The notes under the pieces are model-generated. The model saw only the letters and a list, made by a program, of their open reading frames with translations, had not been told where the DNA came from and made no database searches. Position numbers and translations under genes: made by a program. Shown piece after piece: positions 35,501 through 46,119 of a stretch of 64,000 nt of DNA. Position 1 is the first letter of the stretch. Every line of letters begins with the position of its first letter. The DNA comes from Telmatactis stephensoni (taxonomy: Eukaryota > Cnidaria > Anthozoa > Actiniaria > Isophelliidae), in NCBI GenBank assembly GCA_029948255.1, contig JALIZF010001803.1:665501-729500 (forward strand), in the 5' to 3' direction.

Positions 35501-38500
35501 GGGAGAATTGTTTGTTTATATAATATTCATTAAAACATTTAAACCAGTCAGAGTGTACACAAGGTTGGATCATCTTTGTGTGTACTGTAAGGTTGACATC
35601 ATCTTTGTGTGTACTGTAATTACACCGTTCTTGACCAATCAGAGTGCATATAGCAAGGTTTCCTCCACAGTTTGCCAGGTGTAATGGGCATGAGTGGTCG
35701 ATTGTTGCAGGGTTGCCATGGTGACCTCCTTTAGGGGCCTGGATGGACAGTGCAAGTCCCTCTGTTCTAGCACCCAAACTCAAGCTCATCTTGTGGCAAT
35801 GAGTTGAATATAAGTGACGTTTACAACATGAGCGGCCGTGTTGTATCGGCATATACAATCACGAGCCGTAGGCGAGTTAAACGACTTAAAATACTCCAAC
35901 ACATATTTGAGTTGTTCTTGGAAAGAAAATAAAAAATATCTTTATTTATCTTAGAGAAAATCGAGGTTCAAAGTTAATGTAAATTACGACGAATCTTTAT
36001 GAGATATAAAACACTCGTCACAGTTGCGATTTTCATTGTGTTTGCCTTATGAATTATGAATTAGTATTTTAAAAATAAATACAGTATTGTTTTGTGTGTG
36101 TTTTTAGGTGGAGCTCTACTTACAACGTTTGTATTAGCTGCTGAGTATGTCAATGTATTGTTTTGTGTGTGTTTTTAGGTGGAGCTCTACTTACAACATT
36201 TGTATTAGTTGCTGAGTATGTCAATGTATTGTTTTGTGTGTGTTTTTAGGTGGAGCTCTACTTACAACTGTTTGTATTAGTTGCTGAGTATGTCAATGTA
36301 TTGTTTTGTGTGTGTTTTTAGGTGGAGCTCTACTTACAACGTTTGTATTAGTTGCTGAGTATGTCAATGTATTGTTTTGTGTGTGTTTTTAGGTGGAGCT
36401 CTACTTACAACGTTTGTATTAGCTGCTGAGTACGTCAATCCTGGTCCAAGGCCAGTAGTTTTAATAGTTATCTGGATAGCTTCCACTTTTTCCTGCATCT
36501 CATTTGCTGGTTTAGCTTATGCTGTTACCAGTAGAAAGATACTGATGTTGTCTACCAGTCTTCCTTTGGTGCTTATGGTTCTATTTTACAGGTAAAAATA
36601 CAAACTTTCGAGGACTTCAAGTCAAAGCTCGTATCACTAAGGGTGCTGGGACATATCTTTAAAGCCCAATTTGCTAGTGTAACTTTCTATATTTTTGTAA
36701 ACTTTTTATTTTTTATTTTTATTTAAGTCAATATTTATACAGGGCATCCAGTTTAGCATAGCTAGTTTAAATGGAGCCCTGATAAACCATCTAATTTTGG
36801 ATTCAATAGTGAAACTTGTGGGGTTAATAACAAATAGGAATTTCTTGAGATTGATGATGCCATCACTTGACCTCTTCAGAGTTTGTCATCAAAACTGAAA
36901 ATTCCTATATATTATTCACCATTACAAATGTTTTTTGGAAAATTTTGATAATTCTTTAAAATACATAAAGTTAAGTATATGCATATTTTCTTCCTATTTT
37001 CTTTCCATTTCCTTTCCATTTGATTCCATTCTTTTCCACAATTCCACTCATTTAATAACTGCAATCTAACATTGTATGTTTTACTATTCCAGCATCATAC
37101 CAGAATCTCCACGATGGAATCTACTGCAAGATGTCAAATCCATCAGAACAGCCCCTGAGATGGAAGACAATGAGTCAGAAACCTTGCTACATAAGTTTAC
37201 CAGTGAAGATATCGCAACCATGCCCAAGTCATCTTATAGTTGTAGTTTATGTGGAAGAAATACTCATTGCTGTAAATTTATAAAAAAGAAAGAACATCTT
37301 CGCACTGTCATTATGGTAGCACTTTCCTGGTAAGTTGAAAAAGCAATTGTGAAAATCAGTAATTAGTAATTGAACCAAGGTGATATTGAGGCAACCTCCT
37401 GTGTTCATTCTAAGGAGGTATTTCCTTGTCAACAGGGGGTAGGAAAGAAGGCAGCCTCTTGGAAAGGAAAAAGGCAACCACCTCTGTTCATTCTAAGGAA
37501 GCATTTTCTTGTTAGGGGGAAAGGAAAGAGGTTAGAGGTGACAGAGAGGAAAAGGATGAGAGAGATTAGAGGTGAATGAGACTGGGGAAAGGGAGAGGGG
37601 AAGAGAGAGGGACGAGGAAGGGGATAAAGAAGCAAAAATAAAGGAATAGCGTCACTTGGTCACTACTCCATTATTACACGGCTACAAAGAAGAATAAAGG
37701 AAGATCGGTTTTTGGAGAGGAAGAGGGAAGGGAAGTTAGAAAGTGGGAAAAGAAGAGAAAAGGGATAGGGTCATCAGTTGTCTCATTTGAAACTGATCAA
37801 TACCATAATTTGCAACTGCAAAGAAGAAAGGAAGAGAGCTAGGGAAAGATAGAAGAGTTTAGAAGAGGGGGGGGGGGGGGGGGGGAAGGAAGCCAAGGGG
37901 TACTCTCCTGCATTAGGTGACAAGACTGAACATGTCTGCATACAAGACTAGGAATTTGGGTGCTTTTAGAAATTCTCTTCAGTGTTTACATAATATTTCA
38001 TTACATAATTTATTCTACTTTGTTTTACTAGGTTTGCTGTTGGTATGCTATACAGAGGTTTAAATATCAGTACCATACAACTTTTGAGAAACTATTATGC
38101 TAATTATGCCGTCAGAGAACTTGTCAACTTGTTGGCATTTGCTTGCAGTGTGCTATTTGCAACATGGTAAGCTGTTGTTGCTACCAATAATCCTTTCAGA
38201 ACCTCCAGCTTAAAATTTCTTCACAGAAAAAAAGGTGATGTCAGTCTTATCAACCCCTGTTTGGGCTGCATCAGTCAAAAGTCTGGACTGAGGATATGGT
38301 GATCCATTTGAACTTTAGAACTTGATTAGACAGTCACACAAATAGGTGGAGTTTTTTGACAATCCAGGGTAGGATTCACCATTATCCTTCAAGAAGGGGT
38401 ACCGTTAATTACTGTCTGAACGATGTGTTAGATTGATGGTAGTCTCCCTATTCCCAGTGAAGACTTTCGTCTGACACAGAGCGTGATTATGTAAACAGTG

Positions 38501-40920
38501 CAAAGGCTTTTTACTTGAAGATGTATCTATATAAAGCGTATAGGTCTACATTCCTAATGGATGTGGCCTGCATAGCTGAAGGAAGGGGGATGGAGGGAAA
38601 TGCTTAACTCTCATCTCTCTCAAACGCCACCCCCCCCCCCCCCCCCCAAGAAGCGCCAGCCGGAGTGTTAACGGGAGTGGCTAGAAAAGTGAGAATAGGT
38701 GTACAGCCCACTTTGACCCTCCCTTTTCCGTGGTTCATGGTTAACATAAAATCAGGTTTTTTATTCTGGATATTTTTTGTCCATCAGTGCTGGTCGTCGT
38801 ATTACCACTGTACTTGGTATGATTTTTTGTGGTGTTGTATGTGTTATCTTTGCGTTTGCATCGTATGGGTTCATTCTATCAGGTAGGAGTATAGTCTACC
38901 GGTCTTGGTTGCACGGAGGGTGAATAGCGCTATCAGTTGATTAATCCTGAGTCAGTTGATAAAATTAAGACGTTTTCCAATAAATACGGTTTATATCACG
39001 CGTATAGCGCTATCCACCATTCGTGTTACCGGGGCTGGTCATCAGGGTACAATAAATAGCTTGAACAAATACGCACATTTTTAAGGTAGTTCCAGAGCCT
39101 TAGATTTCTTCAATGAATTGCCTTTAAAATTCTGTCATTAATCTTTAATGTGAGGCAATTCAAGACCGGAGAAAAAAAGAGGGGGTCACCGTATTTGTTA
39201 CAGAGCTGTAAGATGACGTAAGAGGTGGTATTTTCAATGATTCGCTGCGATTTTTCTCGAAATGCACATAATCGATATGGTCTGCAGAATGACTAGAATG
39301 CGAACAAAATGTTTTTAATGAGTTGCAAATATGATTATAAGGACATTCTAGGGCATGTGGAAGGCACATTTCTTTTCATGTGCACGCTGTCTTCAAGGTT
39401 ACGCTGCGATTAGCATTCTTGTCAGAACTTCAGGTCTTTCTCACATCCTTAAACTTTGAAGATGACAGTCTCCCTCGCAGCCGTTTTTTGTGTCGGCACG
39501 CAACGCTTCGTTGACGCTTCGTTGCGTGACGACACAAAAAAACGGCTGCGAGGGAGACTAAAGATGGCAGTGCATGTGTTTTATTAGCACTGCTAATTAC
39601 TACCGCCAAGATATTATCATTATTATCATTCAATAATTGTATTGTTTTACAGAGCAAGCTGCTATAAGGATTGTCGTTCAGTTTGTTGGACGGATGTTCG
39701 TGGTGGTATCCATTACCTCGTTGTCTTTATACTCTATCGAACTTTTCCCGACTGTTGTCAGGTATGAAGACTCTACGATTGGACAACGACAAAATAACGA
39801 TGATGCGACGATAGCGCAACGACAATATAACGATGATGCGACTATAGCGTAACGATAACATAACGATAATGCAACGATAGCGCAACGACAATGTAACGCT
39901 GCAACGATAGCGCAACGACAATATAACGATAATGCGACGATAGCGCAACGACAGCAGCGATGACGCAACGATAACCATGATGCAACGATAGCACAACGAC
40001 AATTAACGATAATGCAACGATAGCGCAACTACAGTATAACGATAATGCAACGATAGCGAAACGACCATGTTACGATGCAACGATTGCGCAACAATAATGC
40101 AGGGATAGCGCAATGACAATGTAACGATGCAACGATAGGGCAATGACACGGGTGAAAAACGCATTGCGCATGCTCGAAAATTCGGCGGGAATTCGTAGAC
40201 GCGTTCGTGTTTTCGTTCATGTTTACAAATAAAAGTACCGTAGATTCAACTGTCATGTATTATACGATTTTCTCGTGTATTATTTGACAAGGGGAAAGAG
40301 AACAACCAAAGCAATGTTTTAGGAAAAAATAAGCGCTAACCGTCGCTTTTCATGGACAGCCTTAACTTTCAAGATTTACTAAACCTTCCGAGTGTGCGCA
40401 ATGCGTTTTTCATCCGTGTCTAGCGCAATGACAATTAATAATGATGCAACGATAGTGTAGATTTCGTATCAGTGTGAAACGTACTACGCCGTGCCGTGGC
40501 CGTATCAGTGCCGTGATTTCTATAAAAACATTTGAAATTCCTGCTGTAACCGTGCCGTGACCATGCGGTGCCGTTTTCACAGTCACACGAAATCTACTCT
40601 AGCGCAACGACAGTACCAATTATTAATACAATGCATTGTCAGCCAGTAATCTATTGTGCAATGTCCCACTCATTTATTTAATTATTTCCTCATTCCCATT
40701 CATTTTTAGGTGTACTGCCCTTGGCCTAGTAGTTTGCAACAGTTTTCTCGGCGCTGCATTGACCCCCCTGATTATGGAGCTACAACACGCTAGCCCCACC
40801 CTCCCCCTGGCAGTTCTTGGCTTATTTTCAATTCTTGTTGCTATCCTATTACGTGTGTTTCTACCTGAGACAAAAGGCTCGTTAACAGCAGAGACTCTAG
40901 AAGACACAGGTTGTCGGTAG
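32532..40920 (+). CDS. SLC22-like organic ion transporter (MFS)
   Basis: Exons: 32532-32700, 33093-33169, 34680-34899, 36393-36591, 37093-37329, 38032-38166, 38788-38882, 39653-39761, 40710-40920; 1,452 nt, 483 residues, TAG at 40918-40920, all phases consistent. Visible signatures: an N-terminal helix followed by an extracellular loop with N-x-S/T sites (CNSTG, VNNTKTT), the MFS motif DRFGRRR after TM2, PESPRWNLL in the central loop, then helices up to a C-terminal LPETKGSLTAETLED. PESPRW-LL and LPETKG-are typical of SLC22 organic cation/anion/carnitine carriers, which work at the plasma membrane. The length is slightly short and the first loop reduced compared with typical members (~550). 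The substrate cannot be told from sequence. Introns contain foldback MITEs, and exon 4 is preceded by tandem copies of its own start. Confidence 0.85.
34104..34426. mobile_element. Foldback MITE in SLC22-like intron 2
   Basis: Inverted ends CACAGGGAGCCCGGCTTGGTGAC and GTCACCAAGCCAGGCTCCCTGTG, with continued pairing through AATGCAAACAAAATGATCA and AACATAATTGTA. Confidence 0.85.
36084..36439 (+). repeat. Five tandem copies of acceptor plus start of SLC22 exon 4
   Basis: A ~71-bp unit (GTATTGTTTTGTGTGTG, TTTTTAG acceptor, then GTGGAGCTCTACTTACAA and on to GTCAAT) is repeated with junctions at 36107/36108, 36178/36179, 36249/36250, 36321/36322 and 36392/36393. Only the last copy continues into the rest of the exon. 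Copies differ by one or two bases; copy 3 has one inserted T. Confidence 0.93.
37868..37886 (+). repeat. Poly-G tract
   Basis: About 19 consecutive G in a GA-rich intron of the SLC22-like gene. A poly-C run of about 17 occurs at 38631-38647 in the following intron. Confidence 0.9.
39466..39559. mobile_element. Short foldback element
   Basis: Near-perfect inverted arms AGTCTCCCTCGCAGCCGTTT / AAACGGCTGCGAGGGAGACT with inner TGTGTCG / CGACACA and GCAACG-type loop repeats, inside intron 7 of the SLC22-like gene. Confidence 0.85.
39780..40147 (+). repeat. ~30-bp minisatellite beside the exon 8 donor
   Basis: Units of the form AACGATGATGCGACGATAGC plus GCAACGACAAT with variable internal deletions. 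Starts about 20 bases after the donor at 39762; related remnants occur at about 40425-40455 and 40600-40612, around MITE M1 copy 3. Confidence 0.85.
40459..40595. mobile_element. MITE family M1, copy 3
   Basis: Clean inverted ends AGATTTCGTATCAGTGTGAAAC and TTTTCACAGTCACACGAAATCT. It lies inside the minisatellite zone of SLC22 intron 8. Confidence 0.75.
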
Positions 40921-40960
40921 ACGAGGACCATTCACTGATACATGGAGTCCACGTATTGCA

Positions 40961-41101
40961 ATGAGAAACAGAGACAAAGCTGATAATGGTTTAATGGAAG
41001 ACAGTTATGAAAGCCCACTTCGATCCAATAGCGATCCCATAGATATAGAACAAAGTGAAGACCGCTTTAAGGTATTGATTAAGAGAACAAACAAACAAAC
41101 A

Positions 41102-41135
<34 letters not shown>

Positions 41136-43545
41136 ACAAAACAGCACACTTCACAATCGAAAAGCACGAACAACGAAATATCAACGCTCGTCAAAAAAAC
41201 TGGTACGTACAAAACTCACAGCTAAACTATCTTATGTTTTCAGGATTTGCGTAAAAGTTGGGAAGTATCATTTGATAGAGCATCTCGTACCTCGAAATGG
41301 GAGGTAAGCATTTTATTAACCCAGCGCGTAATGTTCAAAGTCCATTTCTCACTGTCATTCTATGTCAAACTGTAGATAGCCTTGTAAAAACTGATTTTCG
41401 CTTGTGTTTTCCAGTGGGTGTCTTACGACGATGCGAAAAGAAAGTAAGTCTGTTTTAACTCACAACTCCTCCGGGGAAACTACAGTTTTATCGTGTGCTT
41501 TCATTTTGTGTTGTTGTTTTTCACTCTCACTGTAATGAATGACTGTATTTAGGCTGCCTTCGTTGGATATCGAAATGAGCCTTAAAGATGAGTCTCAACT
41601 TCTGGATGACTCAGATCGAGAAAAGGTATCTTTTTTTGATTGCATGTAAAATATGAATTTTTTTGTAGTTTTGCTGTCGTTCTACTCTAACCGCGGTCAC
41701 TTGAGCTTGTTTTGTTAACCAATCAGATTATGAATTGAAAACAATAGAATTTGAGTTAATATTCTAGGCTGGATGAACACCACACTTGCAAACTTCTAAA
41801 ACAAACATGTTCAGTTCAACCACGGTTAGAAGAGAATGACAATAAGTGACAAATGAAAGACAGGGATGAATAAACGATTGACTGTCAATGACTGTCAATT
41901 ACGAGCTGACTATACGATCTCTAAAAGATGAATAAATGGATGAAAGGGATGAATGAATGAATAAATAAGACTGACGGATAAGTACCGTATATTCACTCGT
42001 CGCCGAATAAAGGCTGTTCCCCCTCCCAATTAAGCGCCGCATCTGAAACCCCAAAAACTACTGCGGCGCTTAATCGAGTAAATACAGGAAGGTGGAATTG
42101 ATATCATACAATTGTCTGTCTGTCTGTCTGTCCATACAGCTGGCTGACAGTGTTCCTGGCAATGCTTGGATATTACTTTACAGTACATATGTGCATGGAA
42201 TAAGCCTGAAAACACTTTACCACAGACTTAGCGAGATTGAAACGCCCGTACTATTAGCAATCAAAGATGATCAAGACTATGTAAGTAATTACTCCGGCAA
42301 AATGACTGCGCATGTGCGAGATGCGGGCTTTACCACAGGAATCCCAAACAATATTAAAAAGAAATTCTTAAGAGTTTCTCATGTCATATCTTTGAGCTTA
42401 ATTTTGAGCACGGAAGAAAACAGAAACGTACTAGGAGAAGAAGGCAGGCAACAGAATATACTACAAAGTCCTTAACTTCATTTTGGGACTGAGTTTGGCT
42501 TCTGTGGGTTGAGTTTCGCCGGCAAAGTTATAACTATAGTTATACTCTCATCACATCATCTAGAGGATTGACCACTAATGGGCTCCCTGTGTCTAGGTAT
42601 TTGGTGCGTATACTCCAGTTCCACCTCATATACAACCAGGTTTCTTTGGTTTTGGAAAATCGTTTTTCTTCACTGCTAAACCACGATTTAAGGTACTCTT
42701 TGTATATTGTACTTTTTATTAAAATACCGCGATTCGATTGCATCGTAACAAACAACATACCTGTTTGTCCTGATGACAAAAACGACTGCGCATGCGCGAG
42801 TTTTAGCAGGCTTACGCGCGTCTCCAGGCGTGCGTCCCCGTCGTGACCACAGGAATCCCAAGCAATATATTTAGATATTTTATCAATAGATTTTTCCATA
42901 TCATTTCTTTGAGGTTAATTTCGAGTAGTGGTGCAAACAGCAAAGTACTCGATGCTAAAAGCAGGCGACAAAATATACTACAATGTCCTCATACTGATTT
43001 TTTTGGGGGGACTAACTTTGGCAGTCTGTGAGTAGTTTTCGTCCGAGATCTTTTCATAAGTCGCGCATGCGTGGGACGCGTGCGTTCGGGATTTTTATTA
43101 GGAAAAACTGAAGAAAGCGCGCGAAAAAGAATTCAGTTACGAATATTGAAATAAATTAAAGTAAGTTGTCGTTTCTTTTTTAGCTATATCCCAACAGTGG
43201 CAAAAATGAATATTACCTTCACTGTGAGATGAGAAGTTTAGCATTTGGATGCAGTGAGTGAGTATATGAATAGTGAAAAATCGCTCTTGAGGCGCTTCTT
43301 CATCCTTTTACTTTCATTTTCACTGCATAAAAACCAGCAGGACTTGTTAGGACTCCGATTGGCAAGAAAAAATATTCTAATGTTTTCATTTTTCTGCTAT
43401 TTTCTTCAGGGGTACATTTGGGCTGTGGCTTGACGGTGAACTTTACAGAGGTCGAAGTACAGCTTGTCAGACCTTTAACAGTGATGTCTTGGCTTCCAGT
43501 GAAGATTTCATTGTAATAGGGCTAGAGGTGTGGACATTTGCATGA
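40961..43545 (+). CDS. TLDc-domain protein (OXR1/NCOA7-like, short form)
   Basis: Exons: 40961-41071, 41244-41303 (alternative donor at 41265), 41415-41443, 41553-41625, 42140-42280, 42597-42692, 43184-43257, 43410-43545; 720 nt, 239 residues, TGA at 43543-43545. The TLDc core is visible in order: NAWILLYSTYVHGISLKTLY and PVLLAIKD (exon 5), VFGAYTP and GFFGFGKSFFF (exon 6), LAFGC (exon 7), then FGLWLDGELYRG, TFNSDVLAS and EDFIVIGLEVW (exon 8). The exon 7 donor at 43258 keeps the frame; the GT four bases earlier would break it. OXR1/NCOA7 proteins protect against oxidative stress and bind the V-ATPase (family knowledge). This copy has no LysM or GRAM domain and only an acidic N-terminus. It starts 40 bases after the SLC22 stop. 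The start codon is the least certain part. Confidence 0.8.
41086..41141 (+). repeat. (CAA)n microsatellite
   Basis: AAC/CAAC repeats begin 15 bases after the TLDc exon 1 donor. The open frame running on from the exon into Asn-rich sequence is intronic. Confidence 0.85.
42295..42535. repeat. Dispersed repeat R1, copy 3
   Basis: In the intron between TLDc exons 5 and 6: 'tgactgcgcatgtgcgag', 'ggaatcccaaacaatatta', 'gagcacggaagaaaacag', 'ggcaggcaacagaatatac'. Confidence 0.65.
42780..43060. repeat. Dispersed repeat R1, copy 4
   Basis: In the intron between TLDc exons 6 and 7, same orientation as copy 3: 'gactgcgcatgcgcgag', 'ggaatcccaagcaatatat', 'gcaggcgacaaaatatac'. Ends near GCGCATGCG. Confidence 0.65.
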
Positions 43546-45413
43546 ATCACTGGTCCAAATCACCGCAACAACTCAAAGCAACTATCATTTCAGTGCACTG
43601 AGTGGCTTACCCAGCAAACGGCACAAAATTTGACGTTTGTCACGTTTTCAACTCTGTTTGTGACTACTTAGTTTATAGACACGTCACGCACGCACCCACA
43701 TGACAATACATGCGTGACAAAATCGAGGAAACATGCACTTGTTCACATGATCACATAGTCCAGACCCAGGCCTCTTTTTGCCCCGCTCCGCTTCGGTAAA
43801 ACAGAGTCCAGAAGAACTTGCATGCGCATACGTTACATGAACTTATCAGACACCGTAAAGTTTTGGTGTGACCTGGTTACAAGGCACTTTGACAAGTCAT
43901 ACAGGGCTTGGATTTGCTCCAATTTGGGTAAAAACGTGTGCTGTCTGATTGGTTCATGATGACAATGAGCTTTGTTTCCAGTGTATAGATAAATAGACGT
44001 AACAAACTATTAAGGTCGACCTTGCAAACGAGCAAATTTTCTATGACAAATATTCTTTTACAAATATTTTTGCTCGTGTGGACGAGAAAATTTGACCAAA
44101 TTTCATATAATTTGGTTAGATTTCCTCATCCATACTACCAAAAGTTATTCGTCAAAGAAAATTTGCCATAGAAAATTTGCTAGTGTTGAAGGACCTTTGG
44201 AGCGGTTTTCATGAACCCGTGAAGCAAATGACGAAGAATGCATCCATCCACCTCATTGGATAAAGCATAAAAATCTACCGTAATTTCAAAAGTTAGCGCA
44301 TTTGTTCTGTTTTATTTAATATCTGACAAGATTTCATTTCTCTTGGGAGAAAAGGTCTATTATTTTGACCACAAACATGGCTGCCGTGAAATCCCTCTAT
44401 ATAGCAACATAACGTGGCTAATTGTAATCGTTTTGCACGGTTATGATTGGACGAAATCTTTTAGTGACTATAGCACAAAAGCTTTGTTTCAAAACAACTG
44501 TTTCAAAACAGGGTTCTTGCACATTTTATTTCAAAAATATCTTATCTTTTAGTTGATATATTATCAGTCTGATGACATTTGCCCAGTTGTTTCGCACATT
44601 TTTAGTTAAATACACTAACTTCTCTTTCACGGGTTTATGAAAATCACTATAGTTCAAAGGTTTTCTTAAAGATTACTGATGTCAGAGTAACCATTTGACT
44701 TCGTAACTATTTAATTTTGTTACCATGGCAACTTGATCGACATGAAAAAACCTGTTGAACTGTTGTATATATTTACTAGAAAACCAATCTCATCTCGGTC
44801 GCTGACCAAGAGGAACGCAGGCTCTGGGTACGAGATTGCTAGAAATTCAAGTGACACGCTCCAGCTTGTCCGGCAGAAATCGATTCCTGACATTTCTCGA
44901 GTTTCTTGTTTCGTGCTGTGTGGTGCAAACCATCCAAAACTAAAACAAGAGACTTATCAGGGAATTTATTGAATATAGAGTAGAGCTAGATTTATTTGAA
45001 CTGTAATTCGAGCTATGGAGAACTCACCAAAAAGCTCTAATCGCTCATATAATACCGTTGCGGGCGTTACCCAAATACGCTACGTAACAATATTAACGTG
45101 CCTTGTCACGGTTTATTTAAGAATAAAGCTAAAGAAATGAATTTAAGTTAATGAACAATCAAATTGAAATAAAGAAATTTATTTATTTAAAATGAATGAA
45201 AAGTTTATAAAAAATTTATGTTTTTATTTATTGTCTCAAAAGATTCAGATATTTTCCATTGCGAAGCTCGATGTCGCCATTGCCATCGCCATTATCGTTG
45301 ATGAGTGAACAAAAAATGTAATTGGCTAAATCTTGCTATTTAGAACCTAGGCAAGACTTTATAGTTTATACGATTTCGCTTGTTGCCACTCGCGATAAAC
45401 ATCTGGCATTATT
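43546..45413. other. Intergenic between the TLDc gene and the retrotransposon
   Basis: No supported exon. It contains a MITE (44012-44197, ends AAGGTC/GACCTT, inner AGCAAATTTTCTATG both ways). A segment at 44334-44399 recurs inverted at 58156-58222. An open frame at 44733-44972 has no recognisable domain. Confidence 0.5.
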
Positions 45414-45417
45414 CAAG

Positions 45418-46119
45418 TGTGAAGGGACACTCAGTAGAGACTTTTTCTTGGCTTCTTTAATCGATATAGATTCTGGACTCTAAGTCAACTCTACAACAAC
45501 TTTCTGCATCTGAATCTGAATAATCTGAATCACCGAGTTACAATGCACCCCTTTTATAGGGACTTGTTGGAAAATCTAATTAACTGACAGCCTGTCAAAA
45601 TTATTCGATATTAACTAGGAGGTTTCTAGGGGCGGTGTCCCTTAATAAGAACACGAAAATTACAATATTCATGCTTGAGACTAAATGTATTAAAAATCAG
45701 TTGTTGTACGATTAAAATACAATTTACAAGAAAGCGTTTGGTCATGAAAGGTCAACTGGTACATCGGTTTAAGAGGTTTCAGGGCGCTGTTAAAGTACCG
45801 ATTAACTTTAATAAACTACAGGGGGCAAGGCGTCGTAAAAGCAAGAGGACACGAGTCGTAGGAGCCAGGAACACGTGCAGGCCAAACCAACAAGGTTATG
45901 TAAGAGAAAGGTTGGTCAAGGTCAGTACGTGCTGGTATGTGGATCATACGACAATCATATGACTTGCTTGTCCAGATTTCCCTTCAAGACCAACGCGGGC
46001 CTGCAATTCGTACTTTGCACATGCGCGCACAAGCGTTAATAATTATCAAAATGATTCCGTCATGAAAAATAGATTCAAAATAACCTCAAAATAATTGTGC
46101 TGATTTGTGTCCCGTAACA
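45418..46119 (-). repeat. 3' LTR
   Basis: 702 bases that look identical, line by line, to 56199-56900. A purine tract (AAGGAGGGAGGA on the minus strand, about 46121-46132) directly precedes it in element orientation. Confidence 0.95.

Noticed and set aside
39678..40256. Cys/Arg/Tyr-rich open frames on the minus strand
   Set aside because: They follow the CGATAGCG minisatellite and are not separate genes.
44733..44972. 79-codon open frame as a gene
   Set aside because: No recognised domain, no splice signals of a gene, and surrounded by repeats.
45675..45962. 95-residue basic open frame, identical at 56456-56743
   Set aside because: It is in the LTRs, on the strand opposite to the element; its duplication reflects LTR identity, not gene duplication.
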